A DNA stretch of 64,000 nt. It comes from Verrucomicrobiales bacterium. GTDB lineage: Bacteria; Verrucomicrobiota; Verrucomicrobiia; Limisphaerales; J093. The DNA is taken from assembly GCA_024233305.1 (NCBI GenBank), contig JACKPV010000033.1, forward strand, positions 124,001-188,000, given 5' to 3'. Each line of letters starts with the position of its first letter. Position 1 is the stretch's first letter. The position numbers were made by a program, and so were the translations under genes. The notes below the pieces were generated by a model. That model was not told where the DNA came from. It saw nothing but the letters and a program-made list of their open reading frames with translations, and made no database searches. This document shows positions 1 to 7,612 of this stretch, piece after piece.

Positions 1-170
1 GATCCCCACTGAATCGGCGCCGACGGCACTCGACGGCTGCGAGTTACCGAGTGGTCACGGCTCGGGCGGGTCGGTCACGGCTCGGCCCGCAGGTCCGGAC
101 GGTGGTCCTCCGTTCTGAAGCAAGGAGGGAAGCAAGGAGGGGCGGCGCGATCCACCATCCGGAAGGCCCC

Positions 171-1655
171 CTACCCCGCTTCGGGCCAGTAGCGCTCGGT
201 GACGATTTTGGATTCCGTCACGAAATCAACCACGGCCTTACCCTGGGCCTTGTGGTCGGCCCACAGGGACTGCTTCATCCCGCCGAAGGGCAGCGTGGCC
301 ACGGGCGCCGGAATGCCGACGTTGACCCCGATCATGCCGCAACGCGTCAGCATCTTGAAACGGCGGGCGTGATAGCCGTTCTGGGTGTAGATCGACGCCC
401 CGTTGCCGTAAGGATGATCGTTGATGATCTCGATGGCATCGTCGAGGTTGGCGGCCTTGAGGAGGACGACCACCGGCCCGAAGATCTCGGTCTGGTGGAT
501 CTGCATCCCGGGTTTCACGTTCGTGAAAACGGTCGGGCCGAGGTAGTGGCCGCCCGCGGCGCCGGCCACCCGGACCTGCCGCCCGTCGAGCGCCAGCGTG
601 GCCCCTTCCCGCACGCCCGTCTCGATCATGTCATGAATGAACGACAGCGCCCGGGCCGAAATCACCGGACCAAGGGCGAGCGGGTCGTCACGCAACTCCG
701 GCGACAACGGATCGCCCACGGCGATCTCCCGCGATTGGGCAAGGAAGCGCGCGCAGATTTCTTCGTAGGTCTCATCCCCCACCGCTACGATCGCCGAGGC
801 CGCCATGCAACGCTGGCCGGCGCACCCGTAGCAGGAGGTGGTCATGTTGCGCACCACCTCGTCGACCCGCGCATCCGGCATGACCACGAGGTGGTTCTTG
901 GCCCCACCCATCGCGAGGTGACGCTTGTTCTGCCGGGCACAACGTTCGGCAACCGCGGCGCAGGTACGGCTCGAACCGACAATCGAGAAGCCCGCGACAT
1001 CGGGATGGTCGATCAGCGCCTCGGAGACCGCCCGGTCGCCGTTGACCAGGTTGAACACCCCGGGCGGGAGACCGGATTCATGCAGCAACGCCGCGATCCG
1101 CTGCATGGTCATCGGCACCTGTTCCGACGGTTTCAGCACGAAGGTGTTCCCCGCCGCGAGGACGTAGGGAAGGAACCAGAACGGCACCATCGCGGGGAAG
1201 TTGAACGGACAGCTCATCGCGAACACGCCCAGGGGCAGGCGCAGGACCTCGCCATCGATGCCCTCGGCACATCCGACCAGCTTGTCGCCCATCTGCAGGA
1301 CCGGCATCCCGCACGCGGTTTCGACGTTCTCGAAGGTGCGCTTGAGTTCCGCCCGCGCGTCCCCGAGGGATTTCCCCATCTCGCGGGTGAGAATGACCGC
1401 CAGTTCCTCTTCGCATTCACGCAGGCTTGCGGCCAGCCGGAAGAGCGGTTGGACACGGCGGCTTGCCGGGGTGTCGCGCCAACCGGGGAAGGCCCGGACG
1501 GCCGCCGTCACTGCCTCGGCCACCTCTTGCGCGCCACCCAACGGACAGCGCGCGAGGGTCTCCCCGGTAGCGGGATTCTCAACGTCCAACCACCCATCGA
1601 CGGCGGGGGAAACCCACGCACCGTCGAGGTAATTGCGGAGCACCGGAACGCTCAT
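171..1655 (-). CDS. mmsA: MmsA-type aldehyde dehydrogenase
   Basis: NAD-dependent aldehyde dehydrogenase of the methylmalonate-semialdehyde dehydrogenase type, 494 residues. Family members oxidise (methyl)malonate semialdehyde and some short aldehydes to acyl-CoA. Seen: the PFNFP segment near residue 150, KPSEQ near 175, GGAKNH near 250 and the catalytic GQRCMA with Cys283. The MmsA-like GGAKNH/GQRCMA combination separates it from generic ALDHs. The ATG at 1655 is chosen because the reading frame upstream is arginine/proline-rich and overlaps phnX. It starts 8 bases after the phnX stop, so the two are almost certainly co-transcribed. Given that neighbour, a plausible role is oxidation of the acetaldehyde released by PhnX to acetyl-CoA; oxidation of phosphonoacetaldehyde itself (PhnY-like) is an alternative. 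The family call is firm, the substrate is inference. Confidence 0.85.
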   Translation of the reverse strand: MSVPVLRNYLDGAWVSPAVDGWLDVENPATGETLARCPLGGAQEVAEAVTAAVRAFPGWRDTPASRRVQPLFRLAASLRECEEELAVILTREMGKSLGDARAELKRTFENVETACGMPVLQMGDKLVGCAEGIDGEVLRLPLGVFAMSCPFNFPAMVPFWFLPYVLAAGNTFVLKPSEQVPMTMQRIAALLHESGLPPGVFNLVNGDRAVSEALIDHPDVAGFSIVGSSRTCAAVAERCARQNKRHLAMGGAKNHLVVMPDARVDEVVRNMTTSCYGCAGQRCMAASAIVAVGDETYEEICARFLAQSREIAVGDPLSPELRDDPLALGPVISARALSFIHDMIETGVREGATLALDGRQVRVAGAAGGHYLGPTVFTNVKPGMQIHQTEIFGPVVVLLKAANLDDAIEIINDHPYGNGASIYTQNGYHARRFKMLTRCGMIGVNVGIPAPVATLPFGGMKQSLWADHKAQGKAVVDFVTESKIVTERYWPEAG

Positions 1656-1663
1656 CCCGCGCC

Positions 1664-2494
1664 TCAAGGCCGTTCGCCGGCCGCGAGCCGTCGGTTGATG
1701 TCGTCCAGCACGGGAACTAGGTCCCAGATGCCATCGATGACATAGTGCGCGCCGGTCTGCCGCATCCGGGTGCGGGCCCGGGTGAGGCGGCGCTCGCGCT
1801 CTTCCGGGGCCAGGGCATCGATTTCCTGGGCCGTGAGCCCGACCTCGTTGCCGGTCTTCGCGAGTCCCACGCCCCACATGCCGGCGTTAAGTCCCTCCTC
1901 GACGCCCGGCAGGGTGTCGTCCACCTTCACCAGGGCCGCCATGGGATAGATGCCCAGGCGCCGCGCGTTTTCGAGGCACATCCAGGGTTCGGGACGGCCG
2001 GCAGGAACTTCGGAAGCGCACACGGTGCTGTCGGGTTCGTAGCCGCGTTGGGCGGCCTCCTTGCGCAGCAGGTCCATCATCTCGGTGGTGTAGCCGGTGG
2101 TGGACCCGATCTTCAGGCCGCGCTTCCGGATCTCCGCGCAGGTTTCGAGCGTGCCGGGAATCAGATCGGCGTAGTCGGCGAGGCAATCGAGCTGCAACGG
2201 CACAAACTCCTGAAACATCTTCTCGACGTCCGCTTCCTCGCAGGGGCGGCCATGCACCTCCTGCCACCGTTTGGCCACCGCCGGGATGCGGGAGATCTGG
2301 CGGATGTGGACCTTCTTGTGGGCGCCCATCGGTTCGCGGGCCTGCTCCACCGTGATCTCGACACCCTGCCGCTTGTATACTTCGATGAACACGACCGCGG
2401 GGGCGTAGCAGCCGTAGTCCATGGTCGTGCCGGCCCAGTCGAGAAGAACGGCCTGCAACGGGCCGGTGTAGGTGCGCTGATATCTGAAACTCAT
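1664..2494 (-). CDS. phnX: Phosphonoacetaldehyde hydrolase (phosphonatase)
   Basis: HAD-superfamily enzyme, 276 residues, that cleaves the C-P bond of phosphonoacetaldehyde to acetaldehyde and phosphate; cytoplasmic. Seen: the HAD motif I DWAGTT with nucleophile Asp19, the cap-domain MGAHKKVHI motif whose Lys60 matches the Schiff-base lysine of characterised phosphonatases, a Thr/Gly-rich motif II (GSTTGYT), and VKVDDT near the acidic motif III. Length fits the family. No phnW transaminase lies in the window, so the source of phosphonoacetaldehyde is not visible here. First gene of a two-gene operon with the MmsA-type dehydrogenase downstream. Confidence 0.93.
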   Translation of the reverse strand: MSFRYQRTYTGPLQAVLLDWAGTTMDYGCYAPAVVFIEVYKRQGVEITVEQAREPMGAHKKVHIRQISRIPAVAKRWQEVHGRPCEEADVEKMFQEFVPLQLDCLADYADLIPGTLETCAEIRKRGLKIGSTTGYTTEMMDLLRKEAAQRGYEPDSTVCASEVPAGRPEPWMCLENARRLGIYPMAALVKVDDTLPGVEEGLNAGMWGVGLAKTGNEVGLTAQEIDALAPEERERRLTRARTRMRQTGAHYVIDGIWDLVPVLDDINRRLAAGERP

Positions 2495-2624
2495 CTTGCT
2501 TCTTGTTCGGTCGGTGTTGGCGCCAGCCCGAGGCTGGATTCAGTTCGGCGGGATGTTGCCCCAAGTGCATTCGGGCAGGCAACGGCAATCTCGCCCCGCG
2601 CGCCCCGGCCGGGGGGCTGTCGAA

Positions 2625-2756
2625 GTGCGCATCTCAGTGTTTTCCGACTCCGTGCGGCCCGAAGAGTTGGAGCGCGGAATTCATTCCGCAGACCCCGCCG
2701 GGAGTCAACCTTGCTGCGGAATGAATTCCGCGCTCCGAAAGAGCTGAGATGCGCAC
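2625..2756. mobile_element. 132-bp miniature inverted-repeat element, copy 1
   Basis: The ends are perfect 13-bp inverted repeats, gtgcgcatctcag at 2625-2637 and its complement at 2744-2756. The element is flanked by a perfect 9-bp direct repeat gctgtcgaa at 2616-2624 and 2757-2765, read as a target-site duplication. Inside lies a perfect 22-bp inverted repeat (2670-2691 with 2714-2735) containing gcggaatgaattccgc, able to form a strong hairpin. No coding capacity. A second diverged copy lies at 54867-56953 and carries a group II intron. The rest of the 2495-2819 gap shows no gene. Confidence 0.85.
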
Positions 2757-2819
2757 GCTGTCGAAGAGCGCGCGGGTTTTCACTTGTCACGGACGGCCGT
2801 TTGCGCGAAAAGCCGCTCC

Positions 2820-3554
2820 ATGATCCGTATGCAATCCCTTGTCTTCCCTGGAATCGCCCTGAGCGTGCTCCTCGCCGGCGGGCTCCCGACAATGGCCGCC
2901 GAACCCGCCCCGCTTCCCCGGGCGTTCATCAATGGCGAAGGTCCCGGTTGGCGCGCGCTGGGCGCGGAGGATTTCGTCAACGTCAACTGCGACGCCGACA
3001 CCTGGAGCTGGGACGGCGGCTGGGCGAAATGCACGGGCCAGCCGGTGGGCGTGCTGCGGACGGTCAAGCCACTCACGAACTTCGAGCTGGTGGTTGAGTG
3101 GAAGCACCTGAAGCGATCGGGCAACTCGGGCGTGTTCCTCTGGATGCCCGAGGAATCCTGGCGCTCCCTCAAACGCGGCCAGCTTCCCAAGGGCATCGAA
3201 TGCCAGATCCTCGACCATGGTTACGCCGAGGACTTTGAGAAGAACAACGGGCGCAAATCCGACTGGTTCACCACCAACGGGGACGTGTTCCCCTGTGCCG
3301 GCGCGAAGATGACCCCGTTCCCCCCGGCCGCTCCCAACGGTCAGCGCAGCTTTCCGTCGAAGGATCTGACCCGGGGCTACGGCGAGTGGAACCACTATTA
3401 CATCCGGGCCATCAACGGCGAGGTGCGCCTGTGGGTGAACGGCGAGGAGGTCTCGGGCGGCACGGGCTGCGAACCAGCCACGGGCTGGCTCGCCCTTGAA
3501 TCTGAAGGTTCGCCCATCGAGTTCCGCAACCTCCGCCTGCGCGAACTTCCGTAG
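2820..3554 (+). CDS. Exported DUF1080 (3-keto-disaccharide hydrolase) family protein
   Basis: 244 residues with an N-terminal signal peptide (about residues 1-22, ending near TMAA) and one DUF1080 / 3-keto-disaccharide hydrolase domain, a concanavalin-like beta-sandwich common in Planctomycetes and Verrucomicrobia. Seen: the family signature NFELVVEWKH, the SGNSGVFLW motif near residue 105, and a C-terminal PIEFRNLRLREL strand. Some members hydrolyse 3-keto-glycosides, others only bind sugar. The ATG at 2820 is preferred over one 36 bases upstream because it starts the hydrophobic signal at the right distance. Convergent with the S9 peptidase, with 18 bases between stop codons. Confidence 0.85.
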   Translation: MIRMQSLVFPGIALSVLLAGGLPTMAAEPAPLPRAFINGEGPGWRALGAEDFVNVNCDADTWSWDGGWAKCTGQPVGVLRTVKPLTNFELVVEWKHLKRSGNSGVFLWMPEESWRSLKRGQLPKGIECQILDHGYAEDFEKNNGRKSDWFTTNGDVFPCAGAKMTPFPPAAPNGQRSFPSKDLTRGYGEWNHYYIRAINGEVRLWVNGEEVSGGTGCEPATGWLALESEGSPIEFRNLRLRELP

Positions 3555-3572
3555 TTCCGCCCGCGCCCGCCA

Positions 3573-6107
3573 TCAGGGTTCCCATCGCGGCTCGACGCCG
3601 AGCAGGTGGCGCACGAAGAAGTCCATCCGGCGCCGGTTCGCGTATGGCCCCTCGGCAGCGCCGTGCCCGGTGCCGGTCATGTAGAGCAGGTCGAAATCCT
3701 TGTCGGCCTGGATCAACGCGTTCACCACCTGCAGCGTGGATGAAGGATCGACGTTCCGATCGAGTTCCCCCACCACGAGCATCAGCCTGCCCTGCAACCG
3801 GTGCGCCTGGGTGACATTCGACTGCTCCGCGTAGTGGTCGCCGACCGGCCAGCCCATCCACAGTTCGTTCCACCAGACCTTGTCCATCCGGTTGTCATGG
3901 CAGCCGCAATCGGCGACGCCCACCTGATAGAAATCCCCATGCGCCAGCAGTCCGCGCAAGGCGTTCTGTCCGCCCGCCGATCCGCCATAGATTCCGACGC
4001 GTGACAGGTCCAGTTCGGGATGCAGGGCGGCCGCCGCCTTGAGCCAGGCGATCCGGTCCGGAAAACCGGCGTCGCCCAGGTTGCTGGCGCAGACGTCATG
4101 GAAGGCCTTCGATCGGTGCGAGGTGCCCATGCCATCGATTTGAACGACGATGAACCCCAGTTCCGCCAGGGCCTGCTGCCCGCGATACACCCCGAAGGAC
4201 TTCGGAACATAGGCGGATTGCGGACCGGCGTAGATGCACTCGATGACCGGGTATTGGCGGCCGGGATCAAAGTTGGAAGGGCGGTAGATCACGCCGTAAA
4301 TGTCCGTGACCCCATCCCGCCCGGCGGCCACCAAGCGCTCCGGCGGCCGCCATCCAGTCGCCCACAAAGCCTCGACATCCGCCCGTTCGATCTCGCAGAC
4401 CAGACCCCCATCCTCGCAGCGCCGAAGTTCGACCACGGGAGGCAAATCCACGCGCGACCAGGTGTCGAGGAAGAGGCGTCGGTCCGGCGAGAATTCCACC
4501 GTGTGGTTGCCGTCCCCTGCCGTCAGCACGGCCAGCCCGCTGCCGTCGAAGTTCACGCGGCAGAGATGCAGGTGATAAGGATCCTGCCCCGGCACGATGC
4601 CGCCGGCGAAAAACCAGATTTGCCTGCCCTCCTCGTCCACCCGTTCGACGCTGCGCACCACCCATTCGCCCCGGGTGATCTGGTTCTTAACCACCCCTTT
4701 CACCGCGTCGTAAAGGTGGAGATGGTTCCAACCGTCCCGCTCGGACATCCAAATCAGTTCGCCGGTGGCGTCCAGGTGATGGAGGAACGCCTTGTGCGCG
4801 TAGTCGATGAAGGTCGGGCTGGTTTCTTCGACAACCGGGCGAACCTCGCCGGTCTCCGCGTCCACCGCCAACACCCGCAGGAGCTGGTGACCGCGGCGAT
4901 TGTAGAGGAAGCTGAACTCGCGGCCATCGGGCGACCAGTGGAAATCCGAGAGGCTCCAGGCGTTCGTGAACAAGGCGTCGGACACGGGGATCTGCCGGCG
5001 GCCCTCGGGATCGAACAGGGCCACCCGCGCCACCGGAAGCGGATCCCCCGGCTTCGCGTAATCCAGCGTATGGAGCTTGGGCTGCAGCTGGTCCGTCGGC
5101 GACGACTCGATCAGGTGAACCTGACGGGTTTCGGGCCGCGTGGTCCGCAGCACCACGACACGCCGGGAATCGGGCGACCAGTAGACCCGCCCGGAATACT
5201 CATCGCCGGCCGACCCGTCATCGGTCAACGGCCACGCGTCCGGGCCGTCGCCGGCTTCGAGCCGGACATTGTGGTTCTCAAAAGCCAGCGCCCACCGGCC
5301 ATCCGGTGAGCGCCCGGATCTTCGGGGCCGCTCCGGCGACCGGGCGCGCTCGGGCCTTTCGCGGGCGTTTCCATCGACGACCGCCTCCCCTCCCTCCTCC
5401 ACGGCCTCGAACACGGCCAGGGTCGCCCCGGATTCATCGGTCACGAGCCAGACATGTCCGGCAAAAGTGTGCTGAGCACGGGATGCCCCGGCGGCAATCG
5501 TCCCATACGGCTGGCGGGCGCCGGCGCTGTCCACCCAGAAGAGCCCGACCGGCTTTTCGAGGCGGTTGACGAAGGTAAGCGAGGTTTCCTCTCCGGTCTG
5601 GGCGCTCGGTCGAATGCGCGTCCCGGCGGGCAGTGATGCCTCGTCGGCAGGCCCGCTCTCGAGCGGCCGCAGCACTCCCTCCCGATCACGCCATTCCCAG
5701 CGTCGCCCCTCGCATCCGAAGGCGACCCCTTCGCCGGCGGTGGCGAACTCGAGCCGCTGCAACGGCAACCGGGCCGGATCCACCGGACGTTCCAACGCCT
5801 CGCCCAGCGCCCGGGCCAGGCGCTCGTGATCGAAGGCCCGACGGCGCGCACCCTGCCGCGCATCCACCAGGATGAACTCGCGCGTGTCTCCGGCGAGGTC
5901 GTTGCGGTACCAGAAACCCGTTCTGTCCGGGAGCCATTGCGGACGCACCCGGGCGCGGAAGAGCTTGCCATTGGTGCGCTCCCGCAGGCTCAGCGCCCGC
6001 TCGTAATCCGCGTGTGACCCCTGCGACCAAGCGCCTGGAACAAGGAATGCGAGCGCGAGGATCGGCCCCGGCCACCGGTATGAAGCACGCATGCCTGCCC
6101 ATACCAT
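3573..6107 (-). CDS. S9 family (DPP IV-like) serine peptidase, exported
   Basis: 844 residues: signal peptide (about 1-30), an N-terminal beta-propeller of the DPP IV type (about 240-610, with repeats such as YWSPDSRRVVVLR, FHWSPDGREFSFLYN and VEFSPDRRLFLDT) and a C-terminal alpha/beta-hydrolase. The catalytic triad is visible: GGSAGG with Ser710, GELDRNV with Asp783 and GTGHG with His815. It should remove dipeptides or trim peptides in the periplasm or on the surface. A second in-frame ATG at 6092 (MRASYRW) would give a more typical signal peptide; neither has a clear Shine-Dalgarno site. Single gene by context, downstream of its own intergenic space. Confidence 0.9.
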   Translation of the reverse strand: MVWAGMRASYRWPGPILALAFLVPGAWSQGSHADYERALSLRERTNGKLFRARVRPQWLPDRTGFWYRNDLAGDTREFILVDARQGARRRAFDHERLARALGEALERPVDPARLPLQRLEFATAGEGVAFGCEGRRWEWRDREGVLRPLESGPADEASLPAGTRIRPSAQTGEETSLTFVNRLEKPVGLFWVDSAGARQPYGTIAAGASRAQHTFAGHVWLVTDESGATLAVFEAVEEGGEAVVDGNARERPERARSPERPRRSGRSPDGRWALAFENHNVRLEAGDGPDAWPLTDDGSAGDEYSGRVYWSPDSRRVVVLRTTRPETRQVHLIESSPTDQLQPKLHTLDYAKPGDPLPVARVALFDPEGRRQIPVSDALFTNAWSLSDFHWSPDGREFSFLYNRRGHQLLRVLAVDAETGEVRPVVEETSPTFIDYAHKAFLHHLDATGELIWMSERDGWNHLHLYDAVKGVVKNQITRGEWVVRSVERVDEEGRQIWFFAGGIVPGQDPYHLHLCRVNFDGSGLAVLTAGDGNHTVEFSPDRRLFLDTWSRVDLPPVVELRRCEDGGLVCEIERADVEALWATGWRPPERLVAAGRDGVTDIYGVIYRPSNFDPGRQYPVIECIYAGPQSAYVPKSFGVYRGQQALAELGFIVVQIDGMGTSHRSKAFHDVCASNLGDAGFPDRIAWLKAAAALHPELDLSRVGIYGGSAGGQNALRGLLAHGDFYQVGVADCGCHDNRMDKVWWNELWMGWPVGDHYAEQSNVTQAHRLQGRLMLVVGELDRNVDPSSTLQVVNALIQADKDFDLLYMTGTGHGAAEGPYANRRRMDFFVRHLLGVEPRWEP

Positions 6108-6143
6108 CCCCCGTTCCCGGGAGCGAGAGCGGAATGCCCGTGA

Positions 6144-6177
6144 AGAAAACGAAAACGGCGCGGGACGAACCCGCGCC
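6144..6177 (-). terminator. Intrinsic terminator after the Gfo/Idh/MocA gene
   Basis: Read on the minus strand, a perfect 8-bp GC stem (ggcgcggg at 6157-6164, complement at 6170-6177) with a 5-nt loop is followed by a T-rich tract GTTTTCGTTTTC. It lies about 30 bases beyond the stop of the oxidoreductase and before the divergent start of the S9 peptidase. Confidence 0.7.
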
Positions 6178-6205
6178 GGTCACAAGCCGTGGTGGAACCG
6201 CGAGC

Positions 6206-7528
6206 CTATACCGTGGGCACCGAGGGCGGATTGCTGAAGATGTCGTGCATGCTCGGCAGCGGCGGCTGCAGCGTCCGGAAATCGCCGAACTGCATGGCCG
6301 CCAGATTGTCGTAGACCGCGTCGGGACCGTAGCGGAACTCGGAATTCAGGATCTGGTCCCAGGTGACCTCGGAACCGCTGTAGGCGGCCTCACGTCCCAT
6401 GATGGCCGTGAGCGTGCTGTCGGTCACGTTCTCGGTCTCGTTCAGTGGGGTGTCATTGACAATGGCGGTGATCAGGTCGATGTGCTCCTGAACGTAGGGG
6501 TCCTCCTGCTGCCCGCGGAAACGCCACTGGCTGCCCTCGGTGGGCCGGATCCAGCCGCCGGGGTTGGAAACGCCCTTCGAGCCGCGGACGAACTCGCTCA
6601 CCGAAGCCCACTTGCGCTTGACCTGGCCGCAGTAGCTGAACATCGGGGTGCCATCCTCGTATTCGAACTGGCAGGCGAAGTTGTCCCAGATCTCGCCGGA
6701 CTTGTCGCCCAGCATCTGGCGGGCGCCCATGCCCCAAGCCTTCACCGGATGCGCCTTCTTGATCCAGTTGCAGACGTCGATGTTGTGAACGTGCTGCTCG
6801 CAGATGTGGTCACCGCAGGCCCAGATGTAGTGGTACCAGTTGGCGATCTGCCGCTCGAGAACGGTGTCCCCGTTGTCCCCGCGATGCCAGATGGGGCCGC
6901 CGTTCACCCAGTAGGCCTGCAACGCGATGATGTCGCCCACGGCACCGTCGTGCAGTCGCTGGATGGTCTCGACGTAGGGCGCCTGATGGCGACGCTGCGT
7001 GCCGGCGGCAACCTTGAGGCCCTTCTGTTCGGCGACCTTCCCCGCGGCGTACATGATGCGGGAACCGGGACCGTCCACGGAGACGGGTTTCTCGGTGAAG
7101 ACGTGCTTGCCCGCTTCGATGCAGGCCTTGAACTGGGCCGGCTTGAATCCGGGCGGCGTGGCGATGATGGAGTAGTTCACGCCCGGGACGTCGAGCGCCT
7201 TCATGTAGGCATCGAAACCGCTGAAGCACCGGTCGGCAGGGACATCCCAGCGGTCGCCGGCGCGCCGGGCCTGGCTCGGGAAGAGATCCGCGGTCGCCAG
7301 GATCTTGCCCTCCACTCCGGCCTTTCCGCAGGCATTGAGGAAATTGCCCCCGGCGCCGCTGCCGCGTCCGCCGCAACCGATGACGACGGCGTTCATGGCG
7401 GGCTTGGCCTGCCCGAGCACCGCGGGCGCCGAGGCGGCGGCCATGGCGCCGGCGGTCAGCACCGTTGATTGTTTCAGGAACTGCCGGCGCGACTGCGCCT
7501 GCCCAACAGGAGTCATTGAGTCGTTCAT
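6206..7528 (-). CDS. Tat-exported Gfo/Idh/MocA family oxidoreductase
   Basis: 440 residues. Residues 1-40 form a twin-arginine signal (SRRQFLKQS, then an Ala-rich hydrophobic stretch ending VLGQA). Then comes an NAD(P)-binding Rossmann fold (NAVVIGCGGRGSG near residue 48), FTEKPVSVDG (the EKP motif with the catalytic-region lysine) and a C-terminal alpha/beta domain. The family oxidises or reduces sugars and related polyols; in Verrucomicrobia/Planctomycetes these exported members are abundant and mostly uncharacterised. Immediately downstream of the FG-GAP/FGE-like gene on the same strand (84-base gap), so possibly co-transcribed. Substrate cannot be told from sequence. Confidence 0.88.
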   Translation of the reverse strand: MNDSMTPVGQAQSRRQFLKQSTVLTAGAMAAASAPAVLGQAKPAMNAVVIGCGGRGSGAGGNFLNACGKAGVEGKILATADLFPSQARRAGDRWDVPADRCFSGFDAYMKALDVPGVNYSIIATPPGFKPAQFKACIEAGKHVFTEKPVSVDGPGSRIMYAAGKVAEQKGLKVAAGTQRRHQAPYVETIQRLHDGAVGDIIALQAYWVNGGPIWHRGDNGDTVLERQIANWYHYIWACGDHICEQHVHNIDVCNWIKKAHPVKAWGMGARQMLGDKSGEIWDNFACQFEYEDGTPMFSYCGQVKRKWASVSEFVRGSKGVSNPGGWIRPTEGSQWRFRGQQEDPYVQEHIDLITAIVNDTPLNETENVTDSTLTAIMGREAAYSGSEVTWDQILNSEFRYGPDAVYDNLAAMQFGDFRTLQPPLPSMHDIFSNPPSVPTV

Positions 7529-7612
7529 ATCAGGTTTTTGCTAACGGGCTTTGGACGCCGTCGGTCCTGAGGCGCCGGGAGGCGTGTTCAAGGCCGGCGA
7601 ACATACATCGGT

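Noticed and set aside
51..1745. 564-residue frame antisense to the dehydrogenase
   Set aside because: Composition is His/Arg/Gly-rich with no motif; it is the usual long antisense frame produced by GC-rich codon bias. The same applies to other long antisense frames, for example 22158-25382 and 14363-17656.
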